Positions 1 through 6,372 of a stretch of 12,444 nucleotides of DNA are shown here, one piece after another. The stretch covers positions 1 to 12,444 of the forward strand of contig JAWVZU010000100.1 in NCBI GenBank assembly GCA_033722075.1, read 5' to 3'. The notes beneath the pieces were generated by a model. The model ran no database searches. It saw only the letters and a list, made by a program, of their open reading frames with translations, and was not told the origin of the DNA. The stretch's first letter is position 1. Each line of letters starts with the position of its first letter. The stretch comes from JAWVZU01 sp033722075 (lineage in GTDB: Bacteria > Pseudomonadota > Gammaproteobacteria > Xanthomonadales > SZUA-38). Position numbers and translations under genes: made by a program.

Positions 1-692
1 ACATAGCGCGGCTGCGGCTGCCGGGGCAGCGAGACGACATTGTCGGTTTCCGGCACGTAGCGGAGATACTCCCCGTCCGAGACGATGTTGAAGCTGCCGA
101 CCCGGACGACCTGCCGCTGACCTTTTTCACCGTTGGCGGCAGTCACCTCGGTGGTGAACCGGGCCACCTCGCCGCTGGCGGTCATCTCCCGCTGCAGTTC
201 AAACCAGAGGCGTTCGATTTCTTCCAGGGTGGCCAGCTTGGAGGTGCTGCCCATCTTCTTGGCCAGGTCCGTGAGGAACTGCTCGCGTCCCGGATATTGG
301 GCGCTGGTGACCGAGTTTTCGAATTGCGCGCGGGTATCCCCCGCAACCTGCTGGAGCACGCCGAACAGTTCGCGCAGGGAACCCAGCCGCTCGGACAGTT
401 GAGCCTGCCGCTCCGCGATGCGGTTCTCGTTGTCCTCGAAACGCGTTTCCAGCTCGTCGCTCCGACGCTCCATGGCGGCTTTGCGCTGGCGGGCCTCCTG
501 GAGCAGGTTCTGCTGTTGTTCCCGCTCCGCCCGGAACCGGGCCTCACGCTCACGGGCTTCCTGAGCTTCCGCAGCGCGCCCCTGCTCAACAAGCTGGAGC
601 AGTTCCTGGGGGGAAGTGGGCTGCTGTTGGCTCCACGCCTGGAACGACATTCCGACCAGGAGGATCGTTACGAACTTGAGAGTCATCTTCAT
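1..692 (-). CDS. MotA/TolQ/ExbB-type proton channel, N-terminal part (runs off left edge)
   Basis: About 230 codons are visible and the frame stays open to base 1, so the C-terminus is missing. The protein starts MKMTLKFVTILLVGMSFQAWS, a typical signal peptide. A long Glu/Arg/Gln-rich coiled coil follows (about residues 25-110), then a mixed domain ending near PETDNVVSLPRQPQPRYV. Long ExbB-like proteins of about 450 residues have this layout: a periplasmic coiled-coil domain, then the MotA/TolQ/ExbB membrane domain, which here would lie beyond the edge. The start at 692 has GGAGG just upstream and overlaps the upstream stop as TAATG, implying translational coupling to the DUF3450 gene. That pairing is the main support, because the channel domain itself is not in view. 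In the family such proteins help energise TonB-dependent outer-membrane uptake, and exbB, exbD, tonB and TPR genes would be expected further left. Confidence 0.8.
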   Translation of the reverse strand, partial: MKMTLKFVTILLVGMSFQAWSQQQPTSPQELLQLVEQGRAAEAQEAREREARFRAEREQQQNLLQEARQRKAAMERRSDELETRFEDNENRIAERQAQLSERLGSLRELFGVLQQVAGDTRAQFENSVTSAQYPGREQFLTDLAKKMGSTSKLATLEEIERLWFELQREMTASGEVARFTTEVTAANGEKGQRQVVRVGSFNIVSDGEYLRYVPETDNVVSLPRQPQPRY

Positions 693-1444
693 TACGCATC
701 CTCCGGAGCAGTGACGGGCAGCAGCAGGAGATCCGGTGCGGTCTGCTTTCTTGCGATCCTGAGACCGTCGCGGATCTGACTGCGAGCAGCACCCTCAAGG
801 GCCTGCCATTGGTTTGCGTCGGAATTCCAGACCCCGGAGTAGGTGGTGTCGGGCGTCTGGTAATACAGGCCGATACGGCCGATGCGCAGGAAATCGACCT
901 CGCGTTCCACGCCGCCGACATCCTGGGTGCCCCGGTAGGCTTCGATGGTACGGCCATAGTCGTTCTCGATCTGGTAGGCCTCCATGACCCGCCGGAACTT
1001 CTCCGCCGCGGTCACGTCGGACCGCTCGAGCAGGCCGCGCAGATCGGCGATGCGATCACGGCGCTCTTCCAGCAGGAAGGGCACGTCCAGTTCCACGAAC
1101 TGCTCCAGCGCATCGATCATCCGAACCATCAGCGGAATGACCTGGCGCTCGATGACCGTGACCTGGTCCATGGACTCATCGAGGTCCTGGAGTTCCTGTT
1201 CCTGGGCGTCCACCTGGCGCTGGAGAAGCGCGTTGTAGACCTCCAGGCCGTCAATTTCCTTGCCCAGCGCAATGTATTGGGATTCCAGGCTGCGCGTCTG
1301 GTCGACGATCTGGTCGACTCGATCCTGCGATGCCTGCTCGTCCCGATTGGCCTGCTGTTCGGCCTGGATGACCGTATCCAGCTGCTGGGCACCGGTTGCC
1401 GCCGCAAGCAGGGCGAATCCCAAGCCTATGAGTAATTTTGGCAT
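692..1444 (-). CDS. DUF3450 periplasmic coiled-coil protein of a TonB/ExbB system
   Basis: A 250-residue protein with a short signal peptide (MPKLLIGLGFALLAAATGA, cleavage near AQQ). A long coiled coil (about residues 25-95) is rich in Gln, Asp and Glu. It is followed by the family's typical core: a VIPLMVRMIDALEQFVELD helix, then PFLLEERRDRIADLR, a YGRTIEAYRG segment, and a C-terminal beta part with IGRIGLYYQTPD and SGVWN. Length and order match DUF3450 proteins, which sit first in ExbB-ExbD-TonB clusters of gammaproteobacteria; their exact role is not established. The start at 1444 is preceded by AGGGAG about 10 nt upstream. The stop overlaps the next gene's start by one base. This gene is probably first in its operon, since 120 nt separate it from the histidine kinase upstream on the same strand. 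Confidence 0.9.
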   Translation of the reverse strand: MPKLLIGLGFALLAAATGAQQLDTVIQAEQQANRDEQASQDRVDQIVDQTRSLESQYIALGKEIDGLEVYNALLQRQVDAQEQELQDLDESMDQVTVIERQVIPLMVRMIDALEQFVELDVPFLLEERRDRIADLRGLLERSDVTAAEKFRRVMEAYQIENDYGRTIEAYRGTQDVGGVEREVDFLRIGRIGLYYQTPDTTYSGVWNSDANQWQALEGAARSQIRDGLRIARKQTAPDLLLLPVTAPEDA

Positions 1445-1520
1445 GGTAGAACTACTCCCTAATCGATCCCGATATTTTAGTTGGTGTCGAGGGCCCGGAC
1501 CGATGTTTTACCGGTCACCG

Positions 1521-1534
1521 TCACGCGATCGTGA
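1521..1534. promoter_or_regulatory. Short inverted repeat near the predicted start of the DUF3450-ExbB transcript
   Basis: TCACG-CGAT-CGTGA, 5-bp arms around a 4-base centre, lies just downstream of the candidate promoter at 1541-1568, roughly at the expected transcription start. It could be a repressor site or chance. The arms are short, so confidence is low. Confidence 0.25.
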
Positions 1535-1540
1535 TGCGCG

Positions 1541-1568
1541 AGTGTACCAGACTCTACGCAGCTGTCAG
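1541..1568 (-). promoter_or_regulatory. Candidate sigma-70 promoter for the DUF3450-ExbB operon
   Basis: Read on the minus strand: CTGACA (5 of 6 to TTGACA), a 16-nt spacer, then TACACT (4 of 6 to TATAAT). The -35 box overlaps the stop codon of the upstream histidine kinase gene. It would leave a leader of about 90 nt. A second weak -10-like TAAAAT lies closer to the gene but has no convincing -35. Pattern match only. Confidence 0.35.
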
Positions 1569-3682
1569 GTCCGTGTATCCGCTGTCCGCTGATTGTGCGG
1601 GATCCGGATCTCGAATCGGGCGCCTTGTCCAGGCTCGGTGCTGCATCGGATCGTACCACCGAGCTTGACCACGTGATTATAGGCGATATGCATACCCAGA
1701 CCGGTGCCGCCCCGCCCGCGCCGCGTCGTGAAGAAGGGTTCGAAGACCCGTCTGCGGGTCTCCGGGTCCATGCCCTTCCCGTCATCCTCGTAGATCATGC
1801 GAACGTGGTCCGACCGGTCCTCCACGCTCAAGGTCATGCATCCGTTGGTGCCCGGTTCGAAGGCATGGATATAGGAGTTCATGACCAGGTTTGAAACGAT
1901 CTGGTAGAGCGCGAAGGGATAGCCGTCGATTTCCACATCGGGTGGCACGTCGAGCTTGATCTCGTGGCCCGCCTTGCGCACCTTCGGACGCAGCGAGGTG
2001 ACGATCTCGTCCAGCGACCTGGCGAGGTTGAAGACCCGCCGGTCTTCGGTGCTCTGATCAGCGGCCACCTGCTTGAAGCTGGCCACCAGGTGCGAAGCCT
2101 TCGTCAGGTTGTTCAGGAGCAGGTCGATCGGCTCTTCGGTCAGTTTGCGGATGATGTCGCCATCCGGCTTGTGGTCGGGCTCCTCGTCCATCCTCCGGAT
2201 CAGCTTGCGAGCCTGTTTCTGGATATGAGTCGCCGCCGTTACGGCGACGCCGAGGGGGGTGTTGATTTCGTGGGCAACACCGGCGACCAGTCCCCCGAGT
2301 GACGCCATCTTCTCCGACTCCACCAGCTGGGCCTGGGTGTCGCCGAGCTGCTCCAGCGTCGTCCTCAATTCCGCGTTGGTTTCTTCCAGTTCCTGGGTCC
2401 TCTCGAGTACACGAACTTCCAGCTCTTCGTGAGCTTTCTCCAGCGCCAGCTTGTCCTGGCGGCGCTCGATCGTCGATGCGACATGCTGGCCGACGAAAGT
2501 CATCAGCTTCTTGTCGCTCTCCTCATAACTGTACTGCTTGTCGTAGCTCTGGATGGCCAGGACGCCGATCACCTTCTCATCGCTCTTCAGCGGTACGCCC
2601 AGCCAGGCATAGGACAGCGCGCCACGGTAACCCTCGGGCGGCTCGTCGTCCTCGTCGTGGCGGTACAGCAGCGGTTCACCGGTCGCATAGATGCGCATGC
2701 TCGGTCCGGCCTCGAGGAGGTTGTCGGGGATCGGAATCGGTGAGAAATCGTCTTCCGCCTCGTCCGCGTGATACACGAAACGGAGTTCGCGAGCCTCTTC
2801 ATCGGCAATCGCCACGAAGATGTTGCGGGCGTAGACGAGTTCGGAAATGACCTTGTGGATTTCGTTGTAGAAGCTGGCCGGTTCGAGGGATTCGCTGGCC
2901 AGCCGCGCGATCTTGAACAGGGCCTTCTGCAGCTTCTCGCCGTGCCGTCGCTGCTGGATCTCGTTCTCGAGCTCGGCGTTGATCTTTTCCAGCTCGCTGG
3001 TCCGCCGGGCGACGCGCTCTTCCAATTCGTCTTTGGCCGACTTGAGCCGACTGTGCGACCACTTCCGGTCCAGGGCGGCGGCAATGTGCTGGGAGACGAA
3101 CTCCAGCAGCTGCTCTTCCCGCTCGGTGAACACGATGTCCGGGTCGTAGCTCTGGACCACGAGGGCGCCGAGTGTTTCGTCGCGCAGGTTCAGCGGAACG
3201 GCAAGCCAGTCCACGCTGGGGGAACCGATCATGTCGATCCCGACCGCCTCGCAGAGCTTGATCGTCTCCTCGGCGTTGACGTGGACCATCTTGCCGGAGC
3301 GGATGACATGGGCGGTCAGGGAGTTGGCCACCTTTTCCTGGGGCAATTCGTTGATCTTCTCGGGGGTCAGGTCCGTGTCCACACTGTCGCGCAGGAATTC
3401 GAAGTGGATTTCGCCGGAATCCGGTCTGCGGACTGCAATCAGGGTGTTCTCCGCATACATCAAGGTGCCGATTATCTTGTGCAGCGTGGCGTAAAAGGTC
3501 GCGAAGTCTTCGGAGGCGTGCGAGATCTCGGAGATGTCGAAGAGGGCGGTCAGCAGCAGTTCCGCCTCGCTCAGCTCCTTGGCCTGGCTCTCCAGTTCGG
3601 GCAATCGCCGACGCAGATACGCCAACTCGTCCTGGATGTCAGGGGGCAGGGCAGACTGCTCAGTGTTGCTTGGTATGGACAT
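1565..3682 (-). CDS. Soluble sensor histidine kinase with two GAF domains
   Basis: 705 residues from ATG 3682. I chose this start because GGAGC lies 7 nt upstream and the further in-frame extension has no conserved look. There is no signal peptide or membrane segment, so it should be cytoplasmic. Order: a short helix; GAF 1 (about 40-205; DWLAVPLNLRDETLGALVVQ); a coiled coil; GAF 2 (about 250-408; WLGVPLKSDEKVIGVLAIQ); a second coiled coil (410-460); an H-box with GVAHEINTPLG (phosphoacceptor His near 471); and an HATPase domain with N-box SNLVMNSYIHAFEPG, G1 EDDGKGMD, F-box EPFFTTRRG and G2 GTGLGM. All catalytic boxes look intact. The two GAF domains resemble each other (each ends VVQSYD or AIQSYD), suggesting duplication. 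No receiver domain or response regulator is nearby, so its partner and signal are unknown. It is divergent from the DUF1538 operon. Confidence 0.93.
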   Translation of the reverse strand: MSIPSNTEQSALPPDIQDELAYLRRRLPELESQAKELSEAELLLTALFDISEISHASEDFATFYATLHKIIGTLMYAENTLIAVRRPDSGEIHFEFLRDSVDTDLTPEKINELPQEKVANSLTAHVIRSGKMVHVNAEETIKLCEAVGIDMIGSPSVDWLAVPLNLRDETLGALVVQSYDPDIVFTEREEQLLEFVSQHIAAALDRKWSHSRLKSAKDELEERVARRTSELEKINAELENEIQQRRHGEKLQKALFKIARLASESLEPASFYNEIHKVISELVYARNIFVAIADEEARELRFVYHADEAEDDFSPIPIPDNLLEAGPSMRIYATGEPLLYRHDEDDEPPEGYRGALSYAWLGVPLKSDEKVIGVLAIQSYDKQYSYEESDKKLMTFVGQHVASTIERRQDKLALEKAHEELEVRVLERTQELEETNAELRTTLEQLGDTQAQLVESEKMASLGGLVAGVAHEINTPLGVAVTAATHIQKQARKLIRRMDEEPDHKPDGDIIRKLTEEPIDLLLNNLTKASHLVASFKQVAADQSTEDRRVFNLARSLDEIVTSLRPKVRKAGHEIKLDVPPDVEIDGYPFALYQIVSNLVMNSYIHAFEPGTNGCMTLSVEDRSDHVRMIYEDDGKGMDPETRRRVFEPFFTTRRGRGGTGLGMHIAYNHVVKLGGTIRCSTEPGQGARFEIRIPHNQRTADTRT

Positions 3683-3704
3683 TTGGATTGCTCCGAACCC
3701 GCCC

Positions 3705-3735
3705 AGTCTAGCAGCACCCGGAAGCGCTCTGCCAA
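3705..3735 (-). promoter_or_regulatory. Weak candidate promoter for the histidine kinase gene
   Basis: Minus strand TTGGCA (5 of 6 to TTGACA), a 19-nt spacer, then TAGACT. The spacer is longer than ideal. It would give a leader of about 20 nt before the ATG at 3682. Pattern match only. Confidence 0.25.
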
Positions 3736-3744
3736 GGATCGCGT

Positions 3745-3773
3745 TTGATCTTGCCCCCGGTTCGGGCAAGAAT
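3745..3773 (+). promoter_or_regulatory. Candidate sigma-70 promoter for the DUF1538-PII operon
   Basis: TTGATC, a 17-nt spacer, then AAGAAT (4 of 6 matches in each box). It sits about 60 nt before the GTG start at 3832. The same TTG at 3745 could be read as a more upstream in-frame start codon, but lack of a ribosome site there and strong Shine-Dalgarno at 3820 favour a promoter reading. Confidence 0.35.
3749..3771. promoter_or_regulatory. Operator-like inverted repeat in the divergent intergenic region
   Basis: TCTTGCCC, 7 nt, GGGCAAGA: a perfect 8-bp-arm inverted repeat. It covers the spacer and -10 box of the candidate promoter at 3745-3773, a placement that would suit a repressor. It could also be a stem in an untranslated leader. 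No matching regulator gene lies in the window. Confidence 0.4.
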
Positions 3774-3819
3774 TGGTGCGTGGTTGCGTCCGGCGGGGAG
3801 CCGGGCGAGCTCGGACCTC

Positions 3820-3825
3820 AGGGGG
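3820..3825 (+). promoter_or_regulatory. Shine-Dalgarno that sets the GTG start of the DUF1538 gene
   Basis: AGGGGG lies 6 nt before GTG at 3832. It supports GTG 3832 over the TTG at 3745, which would add 29 residues of unlikely N-terminus. Confidence 0.6.
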
Positions 3826-3831
3826 ATAGCG

Positions 3832-5616
3832 GTGGTCGACAAGACGAACGGCGCGCGCAGGATTCGCTATGGCGACTTCGTCCACGAGTCGAATGTGCAC
3901 CAGCACAAGATCCGCTACGCCGACCTCGCGCCCGCCATGCGAACCGATGCGGATGGCGCCGAGGTAGCGTACGAACCGGCGCGGCTGAGGCTGGGCGGCA
4001 TGGAAATACTCAAGCTGCTGGGGCCTTACGTGACGCCCCGGTTCATGGACCAGGTCCGGGCCGTGGTGCCGCTGGCAATCTACCTCGTGCTGTTCCAGCT
4101 CCTCATTCTGCGCGAGAGCATCCAGGATTCGCTGATGATCACGGGTGGGCTGCTGGCGGCGATCATCGGGCTGATGCTGTTCCTGGAAGGCCTGGGGCTC
4201 GGTCTCATGCCCTTTGGCGAGATCATCGGCAACAAGCTGCCGCGCAAGTCGCCGTTATGGCTGGTGCTCCTGATCGCCATGATCCTGGGAATCGGTGTGA
4301 CCTTTGCGGAACCGGCAATCGGTGCACTGCAGAGCGTTGGATCCATCGTCGACGTCACCAAGGCGCCTTACCTCTGGTTGATCCTGAACGAATGGCCCGA
4401 CGTGCTCGTTCTGGCGGTCGGCGCGGGCGTCGGCATCGCTGCCGTCATCGGTACGCTGCGGTTCCTGCGCGGCTGGAGTCTCAAGCCGTGCATCTACGCG
4501 CTGGTCATCCCTACCCTGCTCCTTACCGCCTATTTTCAGCTTGACCCGGAGCTTGCCGTGGTTCTGGGCCTGGCCTGGGACTGCGGAGCGGTCACGACCG
4601 GCCCGGTTACGGTGCCGCTGGTATTGTCGCTGGGCATCGGGATCGCGGCGGCAGCCGGCAAGGGCAAATCGTCCTTGTCCGGATTCGGGATCGTGACCCT
4701 GGCCTCGCTTTTTCCCATCCTGGCGGTACTGCTGCTCAGCCTGTATGTGGCTTCCACCGTCACGCCGGAGGAGATCCTGGCGATTGCTCAAGCCACGGAG
4801 AGCGGCGGCGAGGTGCCCTGGTATCAGAGTTCTCCCATGGCCGAGATCATCGGCGGCATCCGGGCTATCGTTCCGCTGGTCCTGTTCCTCTTCCTGGTGT
4901 TCAAGCTGATCCTTCACGAGACGCTGAAAGAGGGGCCCATCGTGATGCTGGGCCTGGTCTTTTGCGTTCTGGGGATGATCGTCTTCAATCTCGGGCTGAC
5001 CTATGGTCTTTCAGCGCTCGGCGAGCAGTCGGGCAGCATCATTCCGGCCGCGTTCACGAGTGTCGAGGCGGTGCAATCCTCGCCCCTTTACAGCCTTGCG
5101 CTCGGCGTGTCGATCGCCGCACTCTTTGCCTGGATCCTGGGCTTCTTCGCCACCATGGCCGAGCCGGCGCTCAATGCGTTGGGGCTGACGGTGGAGAATC
5201 TGACCAACGGCGCATTCAAGAAGCGGACGCTGATGCTCGCCGTATCCATCGGGGTCGGTGTCGGCATCACGCTGGGCGTGCTGAAGATCATCTACGCGAT
5301 TCCGCTGGGCTATTTCCTGCTCCCCGGCTATACCCTGGGAGTCATCCTGACGTGGCTATCGACGGAAGAGTTCGTCAACGTCGCCTGGGACAGCGCGGGC
5401 GTGACCACCGGGCCGGTCACCGTGCCGCTGGTCCTCGCCATGGGACTCGGTTTCGGCAATGCCGTGTCGGCGATCGAGGGCTTCGGCATTCTGGCCATGG
5501 CCTCGATTTCGCCGATCATCTCGGTGCTCGGGACCGGGATCTGGGTTCAATACAAGGCACGCAAGGCCGACGAGGCGCTGGAAGAGAAGCCCGGCGCCGG
5601 AACGCAAGCGGCATGA
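3832..5616 (+). CDS. DUF1538 family duplicated membrane protein, putative transporter
   Basis: 594 residues from GTG 3832. The first ~55 residues are soluble and charged, with two similar motifs (RIRYGDF at 10-16, KIRYADL at 26-32). Then come two homologous membrane halves (about 71-310 and 335-572), each with five to six hydrophobic segments. Matching landmarks in the halves are: QVRAVVPLAIYLVLF / GIRAIVPLVLFLFLV; a FAEPAIGAL / MAEPALNAL motif at 158-166 / 442-450; and AWDCGAVTTGPVTVPLVL (248-265) / AWDSAGVTTGPVTVPLVL (518-535). The pattern fits DUF1538. Inverted or tandem duplicated halves with conserved Gly/Pro/Thr turns suggest a secondary transporter, but the substrate is unknown to me. 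It is first in an operon with two PII-like genes (27 nt and 5 nt gaps), so its activity is probably controlled by them. The C-terminal tail is charged and probably cytoplasmic. Confidence 0.9.
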   Translation: MVDKTNGARRIRYGDFVHESNVHQHKIRYADLAPAMRTDADGAEVAYEPARLRLGGMEILKLLGPYVTPRFMDQVRAVVPLAIYLVLFQLLILRESIQDSLMITGGLLAAIIGLMLFLEGLGLGLMPFGEIIGNKLPRKSPLWLVLLIAMILGIGVTFAEPAIGALQSVGSIVDVTKAPYLWLILNEWPDVLVLAVGAGVGIAAVIGTLRFLRGWSLKPCIYALVIPTLLLTAYFQLDPELAVVLGLAWDCGAVTTGPVTVPLVLSLGIGIAAAAGKGKSSLSGFGIVTLASLFPILAVLLLSLYVASTVTPEEILAIAQATESGGEVPWYQSSPMAEIIGGIRAIVPLVLFLFLVFKLILHETLKEGPIVMLGLVFCVLGMIVFNLGLTYGLSALGEQSGSIIPAAFTSVEAVQSSPLYSLALGVSIAALFAWILGFFATMAEPALNALGLTVENLTNGAFKKRTLMLAVSIGVGVGITLGVLKIIYAIPLGYFLLPGYTLGVILTWLSTEEFVNVAWDSAGVTTGPVTVPLVLAMGLGFGNAVSAIEGFGILAMASISPIISVLGTGIWVQYKARKADEALEEKPGAGTQAA

Positions 5617-5643
5617 GCCGATAACTACTGATGAGGCCGACCT

Positions 5644-6009
5644 ATGAGCAGCCGTGAAATGGTCATCCTGACCGACGCAAAGCTGATTACCTGCATCATC
5701 CAGCGCGGCAATGCCGATAACGTCATCAAGGCGGCGAGGGCAGCCGGCGCGCAGGGGGCGACGGTTCACTACGGCCGGGGCATGGGGGTGCGAGAGCGCC
5801 TGGGACTGCTTGGCGTGGCGGTCAACGTGCAAAAAGAGGTCATCAACATCATCGTCGCCAACGAGCAGGCGGAGCTGATCTTCGAGCGGATGTACGTCGC
5901 CGGCAACATGGACACGCCCGGGGCAGGCATCATGTTCATGACACCGGTCGAAAAGGCCGCGACCTATGTGCCCAAGGAAGTCCTGGAAAGTCTCGAAGCC
6001 AAGAACTGA
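5644..6009 (+). CDS. PII-like signalling protein (first of two)
   Basis: 121 residues; TGAGG lies 7 nt before the ATG. The core follows the PII ferredoxin-like fold: beta1 KLITCIIQRG (13-22), helix NADNVIKAARAAGAQGAT, loop GRGMGVRERLGLLGVA (44-59), beta NVQKEVINIIVA, helix NEQAELIFERMYVAG, B-loop-like DTPGAGIMFMTPVEKAATYV. This resembles PII-like proteins annotated as P-II family nitrogen regulators. The T-loop is shorter than in GlnB/GlnK and lacks the uridylylated Tyr51 context, and the B-loop lacks the usual GDGK, so classical GlnD modification is unlikely and nucleotide preference may differ. Its place right after the DUF1538 membrane protein suggests that protein as its target, as GlnK acts on AmtB. 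Confidence 0.88.
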   Translation: MSSREMVILTDAKLITCIIQRGNADNVIKAARAAGAQGATVHYGRGMGVRERLGLLGVAVNVQKEVINIIVANEQAELIFERMYVAGNMDTPGAGIMFMTPVEKAATYVPKEVLESLEAKN

Positions 6010-6014
6010 CGGCC

Positions 6015-6344
6015 ATGGATATCGCCCACCTGCGCAACCCCCGGATCATCACCTGCATCGTGCCGGCCGGCATGGGGCGTGACCTGGTCGATGCCCTTTA
6101 TCACGAGAAGAACATCAACACGGCGAATTTTGTGCGCGCCCGGGGAGCCAGCCAGCGAAGCGGCACCTTTGCGGACGAGATGGACAAGTTGACCGTCGTG
6201 GTGGAAATGGACCGGTCCGACGAGATCTTCGAGTTTCTCTACTTCAAGGCAGAGATCGGCACGGCGCCGCACCGTTTCATGTACCAGGCGCCGCTCGACC
6301 TGGCCACGCTGTTCAGCCTGCCCGAGATCGAAGAACTCGACTGA
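6015..6344 (+). CDS. Diverged PII-like protein (second of two)
   Basis: 109 residues, starting 5 nt after the previous stop, so probably translationally coupled; the ribosome site (GACGG) is weak. It aligns with its neighbour at the N-terminus: RIITCIVPAGMGRDLVDAL against KLITCIIQRGNADNVIKAA, then an RARGASQR loop against GRGMGVRER. The middle KLTVVVEMDRSDEIFEFLYFK matches the beta-helix part. The end differs: IGTAPHRFMYQAPLDLATLF replaces the B-loop and has no glycine-rich turn. It is therefore a paralogue with a changed ligand site, perhaps forming mixed trimers with the first or acting as a separate lock on the transporter. Alternative: a general ferredoxin-like subunit not binding nucleotide at all. 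Confidence 0.78.
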   Translation: MDIAHLRNPRIITCIVPAGMGRDLVDALYHEKNINTANFVRARGASQRSGTFADEMDKLTVVVEMDRSDEIFEFLYFKAEIGTAPHRFMYQAPLDLATLFSLPEIEELD

Positions 6345-6372
6345 CGTTTCGCCCCCCTTCGTCCCGCCGGCG

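Noticed and set aside
1498..1516. GACCG / CGGTC hairpin after the histidine kinase gene, considered as a terminator
   Set aside because: The stem is only 5 bp and no T-tract follows in the direction of transcription.
2768..3748. Long plus-strand open frame (326 codons) opposite the histidine kinase
   Set aside because: It is exactly antisense to a gene with intact kinase and GAF motifs, and its translation shows no domain. Long antisense frames are common in GC-rich genes.
3534..4544. Plus-strand open frame of 336 codons spanning the divergent region
   Set aside because: It runs antisense to the kinase start and then out of frame through the DUF1538 gene; Arg/Ala-rich with no membrane pattern.
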